A DNA stretch of 64,000 nucleotides from Poriferisodalis sp965214215 (GCF_965214215.1 NZ_CBDCBD010000003.1:2170001-2234000), one strand, 5' to 3'. Counted from the first letter of the stretch, positions 32,953-41,616 are shown. Notes: generated from the letters alone by a model not told the origin. Program-made: numbers and translations.

Positions 32953-34221
32953 ATGACACAGACCACGACAAGTGCCACCAACGGGCTCGACTCCCATGCA
33001 GCAGCCATGGGCGGCGCAAGTCTGGAGCATTGCCCGCTCATGCCGACCTACGGTCCGCCGCCGGTGCAGTTTGTTCGGGGCAGCGGCTGCGAGCTGTACG
33101 ACCGCGACGGCAAGTGCTACCTCGATTTTCTGGCAGGGCTGGCAGTGACGTCGCTGGGCCACTCCCACCCCGCTGTCGCCGATGCGCTCAATGAGCAGGC
33201 GCGCACGCTGTTGCACGTGTCGAATCTCTTCGGCACCGAGCCGCAAGTCGAGGTTGCCCAGACCATCGACCGGCTCCAAGGCGGCGGCGGCCAGGTCTTC
33301 TTCTGCAACAGCGGCGCCGAGTCGCTCGAAGGGGCCATCAAGCTCGCGCGCAAGTACGGCGGCCGTGGCCGCTACGTGGTGGTCAGCGCACTGCGGTCGT
33401 TCCATGGGCGCACTCTGGCGACCCTGCACGCCACCGGCCAGCCCGAGAAGCACGAGACGTTTCAGCCGCTGCCCGACGGATTCCGTCACGTGCCCTACAA
33501 CGACGCAGCGGCGCTCGAGGCCGCGCTCGACCCGAGTTGCTGCGCGGTGCTGCTCGAGGTCGTCCAGGGCGAGGGCGGCGTCAACGTCGCCGACGGCGAG
33601 TACCTGCGTCGCGTCCGCGAGATCTGCGACGAGCGCGCCATGGCACTCATCATCGATGAGGTGCAGACCGGATTGGCGCGCACCGGCAAGTGGTTCGCCT
33701 GGCACCACCACTTCGAGCCGTCCGGAGGGCCGTCGGGCGCGGTCCGCCCAGACATCGTGACCATGGCCAAAGCGCTCGGCAACGGGGTGCCGATAGGCGC
33801 CGTCTGGGCCCGTCGCGAGGTGGCCGGCGCTTTTCAGCCCGGCGACCACGCCACGACGTTCGGCGGCCAGCCGTTGGCCGCCAGCGCAGCGCGAGCGGTG
33901 TTGCGCACCATGGAGTCCGTCGATGCGCCGGGCCTGTCCGCAGCGCGCGGCGAAGAACTGGCGGGCAAGCTCATGGGCATCGACGGCGTTGTCGACACCC
34001 GCGGGCTGGGCTTGCTCATCGCCGCCGAACTCGACACCCCCGCTATCGGCCGCAGCGGTCCCGAAGTGGCCGCAGCGTGCTTAGAGGCCGGTCTCGTGAT
34101 CAACGGCATCACCCCCACAGCAGTGCGCTTTGCGCCGCCCCTGGTGGTGTCGAGCGAGCAGATCGACGAAGGCCTGGCGATCTTTGCGAGCGTGCTCGCC
34201 GACGCAGGGAAACCGGGCTGA
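32953..34221 (+). CDS. argD: Acetylornithine aminotransferase
   Basis: 422 residues from ATG 32953. The frame is open back to a TTG at 32824 that overlaps the argB stop; that route would add 43 low-complexity residues, so the true start is not certain. PLP-dependent, class III: transfers the amino group of glutamate to N-acetylglutamate semialdehyde. Early block LDFLAGLAVTSLGHSHP, PLP-contact region FFCNSGAESLEGAIKLARKY, and SFHGRTLATLHATGQ are conserved. The aspartate motif is LIIDEVQTGLARTGKWFA, and the Schiff-base Lys is in VTMAKALGNGVPIGAV. The stop overlaps the argF start as TGATG. Normal length for the family if 32953 is used. Confidence 0.94.
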   Translation: MTQTTTSATNGLDSHAAAMGGASLEHCPLMPTYGPPPVQFVRGSGCELYDRDGKCYLDFLAGLAVTSLGHSHPAVADALNEQARTLLHVSNLFGTEPQVEVAQTIDRLQGGGGQVFFCNSGAESLEGAIKLARKYGGRGRYVVVSALRSFHGRTLATLHATGQPEKHETFQPLPDGFRHVPYNDAAALEAALDPSCCAVLLEVVQGEGGVNVADGEYLRRVREICDERAMALIIDEVQTGLARTGKWFAWHHHFEPSGGPSGAVRPDIVTMAKALGNGVPIGAVWARREVAGAFQPGDHATTFGGQPLAASAARAVLRTMESVDAPGLSAARGEELAGKLMGIDGVVDTRGLGLLIAAELDTPAIGRSGPEVAAACLEAGLVINGITPTAVRFAPPLVVSSEQIDEGLAIFASVLADAGKPG

Positions 34222-35162
34222 TGCGGCACTTCCTCGAAGTCGACGACCTGTCGCCAGATGAGCTGCGCTGGGTACTTGAAGTGTCGTCGCGCCCTGTCGC
34301 CGATGCGCCGGCAGTGCTTGCCGGCGACGGCGTTGCATTGGTGTTCGAGAAGGCATCGAACCGCACGCGCAACTCGATGGAGATGGCTGTGCGCCAGCTC
34401 GGCGGCCACCCCGTCTACATCCGACCCGAAGAGGTGGGGATGGACGTTCGCGAGACAGCCGAGGACATCGTGCGGACGCTGGCTTGCTACCACGCGCTCG
34501 TCGCCGCCCGCGTCTTTCGACACAGCCATCTCGAACGGATGGCGGCGTGCGAGGTGGCACCGGTCCTGAATCTCCTGTCCGACGAGGCCCATCCGTGCCA
34601 GGCACTGGCAGACCTCTTGACCATCTCGCAATGCGTCGGGCTCGAAAGCACCACGCGGGTGGCATTTGTCGGCGATGCCAACAACGTGTGGCGGTCGCTC
34701 GTCATCGGCTGCGCCATGCTGGGAATCGAGAGCTCGCTCGCGGTGCCGCCGGGTTATGCGCCCACCGCCGAGACCCTCGAGCGACTCGACTCGTTGGGAG
34801 GCGGGTGCAAGATCACTGACGACCCGACCGAAGCCGTCGAGGGGGCCCACGTCGTTTGCACAGACGTGTGGACATCCATGGGCCAAGAGGACGAGCAGGA
34901 CGAACGCGTCGCCTCGTTCGGTCCGTACCAGGTCACCGCAGACCTGATGTCACACGCTGCGGACGGGGCAGTCTTTCTGCACTGCCTGCCGGCGCATCGG
35001 GGGGAGGAAGTGGCCTCCGACGTCATCGACGGCCCCGCGAGCAGGATCTGGCAGCAAGCCGAGAACAGGATGCATACCGCGAGAGGACTGCTGGCCTTCC
35101 TGGCAGGTCCGGCGCAGCACGAATCGCCGTCAGCTCGCCCAGCGCTCGGGGAAGGGTCATGA
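34221..35162 (+). CDS. argF: Ornithine carbamoyltransferase
   Basis: 313 residues. Forms citrulline from ornithine and carbamoyl phosphate. The carbamoyl-phosphate motif, usually S-T-R-T-R, here reads FEKASNRTRNSMEMAV, with Asn at the second position. The HPCQALADLLT motif and HCLPAHRGEEV motif, with the catalytic Cys, are intact. The ornithine SMG loop appears as TSMGQEDEQDERV. The start overlaps argD as TGATG and the stop overlaps argR as ATGA. Length is typical. Family assignment firm; the variant first motif is worth checking for effect on substrate binding. Confidence 0.95.
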   Translation: MRHFLEVDDLSPDELRWVLEVSSRPVADAPAVLAGDGVALVFEKASNRTRNSMEMAVRQLGGHPVYIRPEEVGMDVRETAEDIVRTLACYHALVAARVFRHSHLERMAACEVAPVLNLLSDEAHPCQALADLLTISQCVGLESTTRVAFVGDANNVWRSLVIGCAMLGIESSLAVPPGYAPTAETLERLDSLGGGCKITDDPTEAVEGAHVVCTDVWTSMGQEDEQDERVASFGPYQVTADLMSHAADGAVFLHCLPAHRGEEVASDVIDGPASRIWQQAENRMHTARGLLAFLAGPAQHESPSARPALGEGS

Positions 35163-35620
35163 CCACCAAGGCTCAGCGGCAGCATCTCATCCGTGAACTG
35201 CTCGCCAGTCACGAGATCGGGGGCCAAGCTCAGCTCGTCGCACTGCTGGGCGAGCGCTCCGTCGACGTCACCCAGGCCACCGTCAGCCGTGATCTCGACG
35301 AAATGGGAGTGGCCAAGATGCGCACAGCGGGCCGCACCGTCTATGCGGTGCCGGAGGCGGACGCGCCCGAAAGCCTGCCGCCCAACACCCTGCGCCGGGT
35401 GTTCGGAGACTGGGTACTCGACGTGCAGTGCTCGCAGAATCTGGTGGTGCTGCGCACCCCGCCCGGATCGGCGCACGTGGTCGCATCGGCCATCGACCGC
35501 AGCGAGTTCCGCGGCGTGATCGGCACTCTGGCAGGTGACGACACGCTCCTCGTCGTCGCTGCGGAGGAGCTTGGCGGCCCCGCTGTCGCCGAGCACTGCC
35601 GGGAGCTGGCCGACTTGTGA
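35159..35620 (+). CDS. argR: Arginine repressor
   Basis: 153 residues. Hexameric transcription factor that binds ARG boxes when arginine is present. The N-terminal winged helix has RQHLIRELLASHEIGGQAQL followed by TQATVSRDLDEMGVAKMR, the recognition helix SRDL being diagnostic. The C-terminal domain has NLVVLRTPPGSAHVVASAID and GTLAGDDTLLVVAA, with the aspartates that bind arginine. It lies within the operon it is expected to control, through the palindrome at 30642. Overlaps argF by four bases. Confidence 0.96.
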   Translation: MTTKAQRQHLIRELLASHEIGGQAQLVALLGERSVDVTQATVSRDLDEMGVAKMRTAGRTVYAVPEADAPESLPPNTLRRVFGDWVLDVQCSQNLVVLRTPPGSAHVVASAIDRSEFRGVIGTLAGDDTLLVVAAEELGGPAVAEHCRELADL

Positions 35621-35632
35621 GCTTGCAGGCCG

Positions 35633-37105
35633 ATGTTTTCTGACGACGCGCCTGCCGGCGAAGCGCCTTGCGACGAGCGCCCGACCGGCGCGACGGGGAC
35701 CGTCCCGACCACTTTGTGGCACGGCCGGTTCACCGGCGCGCCAGCGGATGCGCTCGCGGCACTGAATGACTCCCTGCCGTTCGATCAGCGAATGTTCGCC
35801 GAGGACATCGCTGCGTCGCGGGCTCACGTTTCGATGCTGGCCGCCGTCGGGCTTCTGTCGCCAGGCGAACGCGACGACATCGCGGCCGCCCTCGACGAGG
35901 TCGAGCGGGAGATCGCCGAGGGCGCCATGGTCTGGGCCCCGTCCGACGAAGACATCCACACCGCCGTCGAGCGCCGGGCAACTGAACTCTGCGCTGCCGC
36001 TGCGAAGATGCACACAGGTCGCAGCCGCAACGACCAGGTCGCGACCGATCTGCGCCTGTGGACGCGCAACGCGCTTGACGAGCTGACGCAGCTGGTGGTC
36101 GACCTGGCGCGCACGCTCGCCCGCAGGGCTCGACAGGCACACGAGACGGGTCTGCGACTGCCGGGCTACACACACCTGCAGCAGGCGCAGCCGGTGGGGC
36201 TCGCTCATCACCTGGCAGCGCACGCGTGGGCACTCCTGCGAGATGTCGAGCGGCTCGGCGATGCCAGGCGTCGCACCGACGTGTCGCCGCTCGGCGCCGG
36301 CGCGCTCGCAGGATCGACGTTGCCGTTGGACCCCTCCCTGACCGCCGCAGCACTGGGGTTCGCGCGAATTTTCGAAAACTCCCTCGATGCCGTCAGTGAT
36401 CGCGACTTCGTTGCCGACGCGCTGTACGCGTTGGCGATGACCGGTGTGCACCTGTCACGCCTCGGTGAGGAGCTGGTGCTGTGGTCGAGTGCCGAATTCG
36501 GTTTCGTCACGCTGGATGACACATTTGCCACCGGTTCGTCGATGATGCCGCAGAAGAAGAACCCTGATGTCGCCGAATTGGCGCGCGGCAAATCGGGGAG
36601 ATTGATCGGCCACCTGACGGGTTTGCTGGCGACGCTGAAGGGACTGCCGCTCGCCTACAACAAGGACCTCCAGGAAGACAAGGAGCCGCTGTTCGACGCG
36701 GTTGACACGGTGCGGCTGGTGACCTTGGCGCTCGACGGTCTCATGGGGACCGTCGCATTCAATGCAGACGCCATGGCCGCAGGCGCCGACGACCCGTTCG
36801 CGGCGGCGACCGACCTGGCCGAATGGCTCGTGGCCCGCGGCACGCCGTTCCGCGACGCGCACGAACTCATCGCCGGGCTCGTGCGTCAAGCCTTGGACGG
36901 CCCCGATCCCTCATCGCGGCCCAGTCGGCTGGCCGCACTGGTGAGGGCGCACCCCGATCTCGGCGCCGAAGCCGCGCAGCTGCTCACACCCGGGTCAGCA
37001 CACGTCAGGCGCACGACGCCGGGCGCGGGCGGTCCCGATGCTGTCGCCATCCAGCTGGAGCGTCTTGAAGCCGCACTCGAAGCGGCCGGCGCCGTCGGAG
37101 GCTGA
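35633..37105 (+). CDS. argH: Argininosuccinate lyase
   Basis: 490 residues, starting 12 nt after argR. Splits argininosuccinate into arginine and fumarate. Diagnostic regions: HTGRSRNDQVATDLRLW, LPGYTHLQQAQPVGLAHHLA with the catalytic His, and the signature GSSMMPQKKNPDVAELARGK containing the flexible loop serine. About 25 extra residues at the N-terminus precede the common LWHGRFTG start. In relatives argG usually sits between argR and argH; it is not here, so the operon lacks the enzyme that makes argininosuccinate. Confidence 0.96.
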   Translation: MFSDDAPAGEAPCDERPTGATGTVPTTLWHGRFTGAPADALAALNDSLPFDQRMFAEDIAASRAHVSMLAAVGLLSPGERDDIAAALDEVEREIAEGAMVWAPSDEDIHTAVERRATELCAAAAKMHTGRSRNDQVATDLRLWTRNALDELTQLVVDLARTLARRARQAHETGLRLPGYTHLQQAQPVGLAHHLAAHAWALLRDVERLGDARRRTDVSPLGAGALAGSTLPLDPSLTAAALGFARIFENSLDAVSDRDFVADALYALAMTGVHLSRLGEELVLWSSAEFGFVTLDDTFATGSSMMPQKKNPDVAELARGKSGRLIGHLTGLLATLKGLPLAYNKDLQEDKEPLFDAVDTVRLVTLALDGLMGTVAFNADAMAAGADDPFAAATDLAEWLVARGTPFRDAHELIAGLVRQALDGPDPSSRPSRLAALVRAHPDLGAEAAQLLTPGSAHVRRTTPGAGGPDAVAIQLERLEAALEAAGAVGG

Positions 37106-37121
37106 GCCGAATGGCAAAGCC

Positions 37122-37817
37122 GTGGCCCGAGTGGCCCGTGAGCGCAGCGAACAAGAGCGGGCAATAGTGCGCTTGGGCTCGGCACCGGATCCGCCGGTGC
37201 GCTTGGGATTCGCCCGCCAGTCCGATATCGGGGCATTGCCTGATGACCTCGGCGCCGCCGCCGCGACGGTGTGTGCGTTTGTCCCCCGCGACCGCACGCA
37301 GTCCATCCACCGCCGGCGATTGATCGACTTCGCCGCCCGGCACCCCGATGCGCTGCATCGAACGTGCGAGGTCGGGCACTTGACCGCATCTGCTTGGGTC
37401 GTGAATCACGACGCAACGAGGGGGCTGGTGCTGCTGCATCGCAAGATCGGTCGCTGGCTGCAGCCGGGCGGACACGCCGATGGAGAGGGTGCCCTGACAA
37501 GTGTCGCGCTGCGCGAGGCGACTGAGGAAACCGGCATTGACGGCCTGGAGGTGTGGACCGAACCGATCGACGTTGACGTTCACTTGTTCGTCAATCGCCG
37601 GCGCACTGAACCCGACCACCTGCACTTCGACGTGCGCTTCTTGGTCCGCGCGCCGGCGCATGCGATGCCCAGCGCCAACCACGAGTCCGAAGGCCTGAGG
37701 TGGATCTCGCGTCGTGAGCTCACCGACCCTGGGCTGGGTCTCGATGCCAGCACGCGCCGGCTGGCGCACTACGGCTTCGATCTCGCCCGCACCGTCGGCC
37801 CAGGGCGCGACGGATAG
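37122..37817 (+). CDS. NUDIX hydrolase
   Basis: About 231 residues; the start is uncertain (GTG 37122 or 37131, or an earlier codon overlapping argH). Hydrolyses a nucleoside-diphosphate-linked compound, substrate unknown. The Nudix box is G-HADG-E-GALTSVAL-REATEETGI, complete with all catalytic acidic residues. An N-terminal domain of about 100 residues, with DFAARHPDALHRTCEVGHLTAS, is typical of a subgroup found in actinobacteria. The C-terminal part, ESEGLRWISRRELTD, also fits. It follows argH closely and may be read with it, but a functional link to arginine is not evident. Confidence 0.85.
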   Translation: MARVARERSEQERAIVRLGSAPDPPVRLGFARQSDIGALPDDLGAAAATVCAFVPRDRTQSIHRRRLIDFAARHPDALHRTCEVGHLTASAWVVNHDATRGLVLLHRKIGRWLQPGGHADGEGALTSVALREATEETGIDGLEVWTEPIDVDVHLFVNRRRTEPDHLHFDVRFLVRAPAHAMPSANHESEGLRWISRRELTDPGLGLDASTRRLAHYGFDLARTVGPGRDG

Positions 37818-37825
37818 TGCTGTCG

Positions 37826-37859
37826 TCCCGCACGGCTGCCGTGAGCGGCCAGTGCGGGA
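37826..37859 (+). terminator. Strong hairpin after the arg/NUDIX transcript
   Basis: TCCCGCAC at 37826-37833 pairs perfectly with GTGCGGGA at 37852-37859; the loop contains a second small stem (GCCG/CGGC). No U-tract follows. It ends four bases before the -10 box of the next gene. Confidence 0.55.
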
Positions 37860-37862
37860 ACG

Positions 37863-37868
37863 TACGGT
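37863..37868 (+). promoter_or_regulatory. Likely -10 box, leaderless
   Basis: TACGGT ends six bases before the GTG at 37875, right after the hairpin. Confidence 0.5.
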
Positions 37869-37874
37869 GACGCT

Positions 37875-38123
37875 GTGCGCGAGGTACTGCTGGCGGTCGA
37901 GAACGTCGTCCTGCTGCTGTGTGGCTTGGTGGCGGGCTGGGTAGCGGTCACCTACCTGCCGGGCCCTGTGCTGGGGGTGATCGCGATCACCGTGGTCCTG
38001 GCTGTTGGCGGCCGGCTGTTGTTCAACGGGACCTTCTGGACCACGGGAATCGGTCTGGTCATCGCGGGCATCGCCGGCGCCGGGTTCTACGTCGCCGACG
38101 CGGTGGCTTCGCTGGGGGGATGA
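37875..38123 (+). CDS. Small three-helix membrane protein
   Basis: 82 residues from GTG 37875. Nearly all hydrophobic: helices at about 4-28 (VLLAVENVVLLLCGLVAGWV), 30-48 and 54-78, with a short Gly/Thr-rich loop. No recognised family and no charged active site. Its promoter is separate from the NUDIX gene. It could be a small integral protein that associates with the next gene product (PLDc_N-type) or with the ABC exporter downstream, but nothing in the sequence shows this. Confidence 0.6.
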   Translation: MREVLLAVENVVLLLCGLVAGWVAVTYLPGPVLGVIAITVVLAVGGRLLFNGTFWTTGIGLVIAGIAGAGFYVADAVASLGG

Positions 38124-38173
38124 CCGCACTCGCCAGCAGTAGGCGAACACCCACCCACGGGTAGCGTGACCGA

Positions 38174-38194
38174 ATGGAGCGGGCACCGTGCTGA
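38174..38194 (+). CDS. Possible leaderless six-codon leader peptide
   Basis: TAGCGT at 38162-38167 is followed after six bases by ATG GAG CGG GCA CCG TGC TGA (MERAPC). The peptide frame overlaps the GTG start of the next gene at 38188. Spacing matches the leaderless genes of this window, so ribosomes loading here would end seven bases into the next gene. Translational coupling is possible; evidence is positional only. Confidence 0.3.
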   Translation: MERAPC

Positions 38195-38457
38195 TCGTCG
38201 CAGCCGCCGTCGCGGCGCTGATCATGGCCGGTGGAATCGTCGACATCCTGCGGCTCGGCCGAGGTCGATTCGCCGCCGCCGGCAAGCGTCGCTGGCGCTG
38301 GGTTCTGCTGATCATCTACAGCGGACCGCTCGGCGTCCTGCTGTACGCAGCCGCAGTCCGGCCCCAGATCGTCCATCCCGAGCGCTACGTCGACGACCCC
38401 GCGGACGGACTCGCCGGTGATCCCAGCAGCGCAGCGATCGGCGGGCACCCGGGGTGA
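38188..38457 (+). CDS. PLDc_N-type small membrane protein
   Basis: 89 residues from GTG 38188. Two transmembrane helices: LIVAAAVAALIMAGGIVDIL, and WVLLIIYSGPLGVLLYAA. The second, with G-P-L-G-x-L-L-Y, is the hallmark of the phospholipase D N-terminal-like family of small proteins found near transporters. No catalytic domain is attached. The stop overlaps the GTG start of the ABC ATPase gene as GTGA, so it belongs to the exporter operon. Confidence 0.7.
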   Translation: MLIVAAAVAALIMAGGIVDILRLGRGRFAAAGKRRWRWVLLIIYSGPLGVLLYAAAVRPQIVHPERYVDDPADGLAGDPSSAAIGGHPG

Positions 38458-39461
38458 GCGAGGGAGCCGATCTCGCCATCGAGGTCTCCGGGCTGTACAA
38501 GCGCTACGGCGACAACGAGGCCGTGGCCGGCGTCGACCTGTCGGTCGCTATCGGAGAGGTCGTGGCCTTTCTGGGTCCCAATGGTGCGGGCAAGACCACC
38601 ACCGTCGAGATTCTCGAGGGCCTGCGCACCCGAACGTCGGGAGACGTGCGGGTGCTGGGTGTCGATCCTGCGGAGGCCACGTCTGCCTGGAAGGAGCGCA
38701 TCGGCGTTGTCCTGCAGGGCGCCAAGCACGAGGGTGACTTCACCTCGTCGGAGATCGTGACGATGTGGTCGGCCTACTACCGGTCACCTCGATCAACCGC
38801 TGAAGTGCTGGAACTCGTGGGGCTGTCTGATGCAGCCGGAACCCGGACTCGCCGGTTGTCGGGAGGGCAGCAACAGCGGCTGGCCGTGGCGCTTGCTCTC
38901 GTGGGCAGCCCCGAGCTCGTGTTCCTGGACGAGCCGACGACCGGCTTCGACCCTGCTGCTCGCCGCGAGGCGTGGCAGACCATCGGTGGCCTGCGAGCGC
39001 TGGGCGTGACGGTCATGCTGACGACCCACTACATGGATGAGGCCGACCTTCTGGCAGACCGGATCGTGGTGATCTCGCGGGGCCGAATCGTGGCCGATGG
39101 CACTGCCGCCGAGCTAGCGGCGCATGCAGCGATGCCGTCGCAGATCAGCTGGGACGCTGCAGAGTTGAGCAGTGACCGGCTGCCCCGCCAGTTGAGGGAT
39201 CTGCTCGGGGCCGACGAATCCTCCGCGCCGCCAGCATCACCGGACGCCCGAGCGGTGCCGCCCGCACGGCCCACCATCGCCACTCAAGACGTCGACGCCG
39301 TGGTGCGAGAGCTGCTCGCAGCAGCCGGGGGGGCCGGCACACGATTGGACTCGCTAGCGGTCCGGCCGCCGACCCTCGAGGACACCTATCTGGCGTTGAC
39401 GCGAGACGAGTCCAAGGCAGGCGAGTTCACCCGAGACGAGATCACCGGAGACAGTCCGTGA
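38454..39461 (+). CDS. ABC-2 type exporter ATP-binding protein
   Basis: 335 residues from GTG 38454. Cytoplasmic ATPase subunit of an exporter. Walker A GPNGAGKTTT, Q-loop region GVVLQGAKHEG, signature LSGGQQQRLAVALAL, Walker B LVFLDEPTTGFDP and the switch His in TTHYMDEADLL are all present. The C-terminal ~110 residues, with an Ala/Pro-rich stretch, extend beyond the core as in the drug-resistance (DrrA-like) subfamily. Its stop overlaps the permease GTG by four bases. Substrate unknown; drugs, lipids or peptides all occur in this family. Confidence 0.93.
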   Translation: MSEGADLAIEVSGLYKRYGDNEAVAGVDLSVAIGEVVAFLGPNGAGKTTTVEILEGLRTRTSGDVRVLGVDPAEATSAWKERIGVVLQGAKHEGDFTSSEIVTMWSAYYRSPRSTAEVLELVGLSDAAGTRTRRLSGGQQQRLAVALALVGSPELVFLDEPTTGFDPAARREAWQTIGGLRALGVTVMLTTHYMDEADLLADRIVVISRGRIVADGTAAELAAHAAMPSQISWDAAELSSDRLPRQLRDLLGADESSAPPASPDARAVPPARPTIATQDVDAVVRELLAAAGGAGTRLDSLAVRPPTLEDTYLALTRDESKAGEFTRDEITGDSP

Positions 39462-40225
39462 GGGGTCTGCGCCAGCTTCGCAGCGAGGCGTCGTTCAACT
39501 TGCTGGGTTTCCGGCGCAGTCCGGCAGCCACCTTCTTCACGGTGATCCTGCCGCTCATCTTCCTGGTGATCTTCACCTCGATCTTTGGCAACGAGGTCGT
39601 CAGCTCGACTGGGGCGCGTGTCGCAACGTTGTATGTCCCCGGGATCCTGGCGCTGGCACTGGTCTCTGCGAACTTCATGAATGCGGCCATCGTGACGGTG
39701 ATCCGGCGAGAGAGCGGCGTGCTCAAGGCCATGCGGGCGACGCCGCTGCCGCCCTGGGTCTATGTCGGCGGGCAGGTTGCCGCGTCGCTGGTACTGACCG
39801 CGGTGATGACAGTGCTGGTGATCGGCATCGGTTGGCTCGGATACGGCGTCGAAGTCCAGTCGGCTGCGTTGCCGAGCCTGTTCATCACTCTCGTCGTGGG
39901 CGCCGCTGCGTTCTCGGCGCTGGGCCTTGCAATCACGTGCGTGTGCCCCAGCGAGCAGGCCGCGCCGGCGATCGCCAACATGTGCGTGCTGCCGCTGTAC
40001 TTCGTCTCCGACGTGTTCATCCCGTCTGAGGGAGCGCCGCGCTGGATGACGCTCATCGGCGACATCTTCCCCATCAAGCACTTAGCTCTCGCGCTGGGTC
40101 GCACGTTCGACCCGTTCGTCGAGGGAGTTCCATGGCCGGTAGGGCGCTGGCTGATGCTCGGCGTCTGGGGTCTGGGCGGGGCGCTGGTCGCTGTGCGCTA
40201 CTTCCGCTGGACGCCGCGCGGCTGA
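39458..40225 (+). CDS. ABC-2 type exporter permease
   Basis: 255 residues from GTG 39458. Six predicted membrane helices, beginning FFTVILPLIFLVIFTSIF and ending WLMLGVWGLGGALVAVRYF. The extracytoplasmic region between helices 5 and 6 has FVSDVFIPSEGAPRWMTLIG, and the cytoplasmic loop RRESGVLKAMRATPLPP is conserved in DrrB-type permeases. Pairs with the ATPase encoded upstream by a four-base overlap. Substrate unknown. Confidence 0.92.
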   Translation: MRGLRQLRSEASFNLLGFRRSPAATFFTVILPLIFLVIFTSIFGNEVVSSTGARVATLYVPGILALALVSANFMNAAIVTVIRRESGVLKAMRATPLPPWVYVGGQVAASLVLTAVMTVLVIGIGWLGYGVEVQSAALPSLFITLVVGAAAFSALGLAITCVCPSEQAAPAIANMCVLPLYFVSDVFIPSEGAPRWMTLIGDIFPIKHLALALGRTFDPFVEGVPWPVGRWLMLGVWGLGGALVAVRYFRWTPRG

Positions 40226-40265
40226 ATTCACATCAATTCGTGACCGTCCGGCGCGACTTGTCAGG

Positions 40266-40271
40266 CAGACT
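40266..40271 (+). promoter_or_regulatory. Likely -10 box of tyrS, leaderless
   Basis: CAGACT ends six bases before GTG 40278, the same spacing as upstream of the DUF192 gene. Confidence 0.35.
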
Positions 40272-40277
40272 GGCGGC

Positions 40278-41549
40278 GTGGACATCCTGGCGGATCTCGA
40301 GGCACGTGGTCTGATCCATCAAACGACCGACCGCCAGGTGCTCGCGCAGCGCTTGGAGAGCGGCCCGATCACGGTCTATTGCGGATTCGATCCCACTGCT
40401 GCCAGTCTTCACGTCGGCAACCTCATGGGTCTGCTCACACTGCGGCGGCTGCAAATGGGCGGGCATCGCCCGATTGCCCTCGCCGGGGGCGCCACCGGCA
40501 TGGTCGGCGATCCCAGCGGACGCTCAACCGAGCGAAACCTGCTTGATGACGACGCGCTGGCCCACAACCTCGAAGGGATCGTCCCCCAGCTCCGGCAATT
40601 CCTCGACTTCGACGATGGCCCGTACGCGGCCAGACTGCTCGACAACCGCGCGTGGACCGTCGGCGTCGGCGTCCTCGACTTCCTGCGGGATGTCGGCAAG
40701 CACGTCACGGTGCAGCAGATGGTCGGCAAGGAGTCGGTCCGCAACCGTCTCGACGAGGGCGACGGCCTGTCCTACACCGAGTTCAGCTACATGCTGCTGC
40801 AGGCCTACGACTACCTATGGCTCGCGGAGAACGTCGAATGCGAGCTGCAGGTCGGCGGCTCGGACCAGTGGGGCAACATCGTGCTGGGCATCGACTTGAT
40901 CCGGCGCCGGCTGGGTCGTCCCGCCCATGCACTGACGTGGCCGTTGCTCGCGCGCAGCGACGGCACGAAGTACGGCAAGACCGCAGGTGGTGAGACGCTG
41001 TGGCTCAGCGCTGACACCATGAGCCCCTATCGCTTCTACCAGGCGTGGATCGGCGTGGACGATGTCGATGTCGCGAAGCTGCTGGCCCAGCTCACGTTTC
41101 TCGGCATGGACGACGTACGCGAGGTCGCCGCAGAGCACGAGGCAGATCCGAGCCGCCGCGCCGGACAGCGGCGTCTCGCAGCCGAGATCACACGGGTCGT
41201 GCACGGAGACGCCGCCGCCACGGCTGCTGCGGGTGCCAGCGAGGTGCTGTTCGGCGGAACGGCGTCGTTGCGCGAGGTGCCGGCGCCTGCGCTCGCGTTC
41301 GTAGCCGAGGAGGTGCCGTCTGGCCCGCTGCGGGAGCTCGGCGCGTCCATCGTGGACGTGCTGGTCGACGCGGAGCTGGCGCAGAGTCGCAGCGAAGCGC
41401 GCAGAGCGCTGGCCGAGGGCAGTGTGTACCTCAATGGTGATCGCACCAGCGATCCCGACCGTCTCGTCGAGGCAAATGACCTGCTGTATGGCCGATATGT
41501 GCTGCTGCGGCGGGGAAAGAAGCGCTGGCACGTCGCGACCGCGCCCTGA
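40278..41549 (+). CDS. tyrS: Tyrosyl-tRNA synthetase
   Basis: 423 residues from GTG 40278. Class I synthetase charging tRNA-Tyr. The HIGH-type motif is HVGN near 45-48 in DPTAASLHVGNLMGLL; the KMSKS-type motif is KYGKT near 233-237. Tyr-recognition residues are in YMLLQAYDYLWL and VGGSDQWGNIVLGIDL. The C-terminal S4 domain, SRSEARRALAEGSVYLNGDR, binds the tRNA. Standard length for the bacterial TyrRS-S type. It stands alone, upstream of the rRNA operon. Confidence 0.97.
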   Translation: MDILADLEARGLIHQTTDRQVLAQRLESGPITVYCGFDPTAASLHVGNLMGLLTLRRLQMGGHRPIALAGGATGMVGDPSGRSTERNLLDDDALAHNLEGIVPQLRQFLDFDDGPYAARLLDNRAWTVGVGVLDFLRDVGKHVTVQQMVGKESVRNRLDEGDGLSYTEFSYMLLQAYDYLWLAENVECELQVGGSDQWGNIVLGIDLIRRRLGRPAHALTWPLLARSDGTKYGKTAGGETLWLSADTMSPYRFYQAWIGVDDVDVAKLLAQLTFLGMDDVREVAAEHEADPSRRAGQRRLAAEITRVVHGDAAATAAAGASEVLFGGTASLREVPAPALAFVAEEVPSGPLRELGASIVDVLVDAELAQSRSEARRALAEGSVYLNGDRTSDPDRLVEANDLLYGRYVLLRRGKKRWHVATAP

Positions 41550-41587
41550 GGTTGCGGCAGAAAGCCAATATCCGCTGGCCGCGGTGG

Positions 41588-41616
41588 TTGCGGAGGCAGG
41601 CTGCCGCCTGTATTGT
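41588..41616 (+). promoter_or_regulatory. Candidate rRNA operon promoter
   Basis: TTGCGG at 41588-41593, exactly 17 nt, then TATTGT at 41611-41616. A leader of about 420 nt would precede 16S. Confidence 0.6.
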
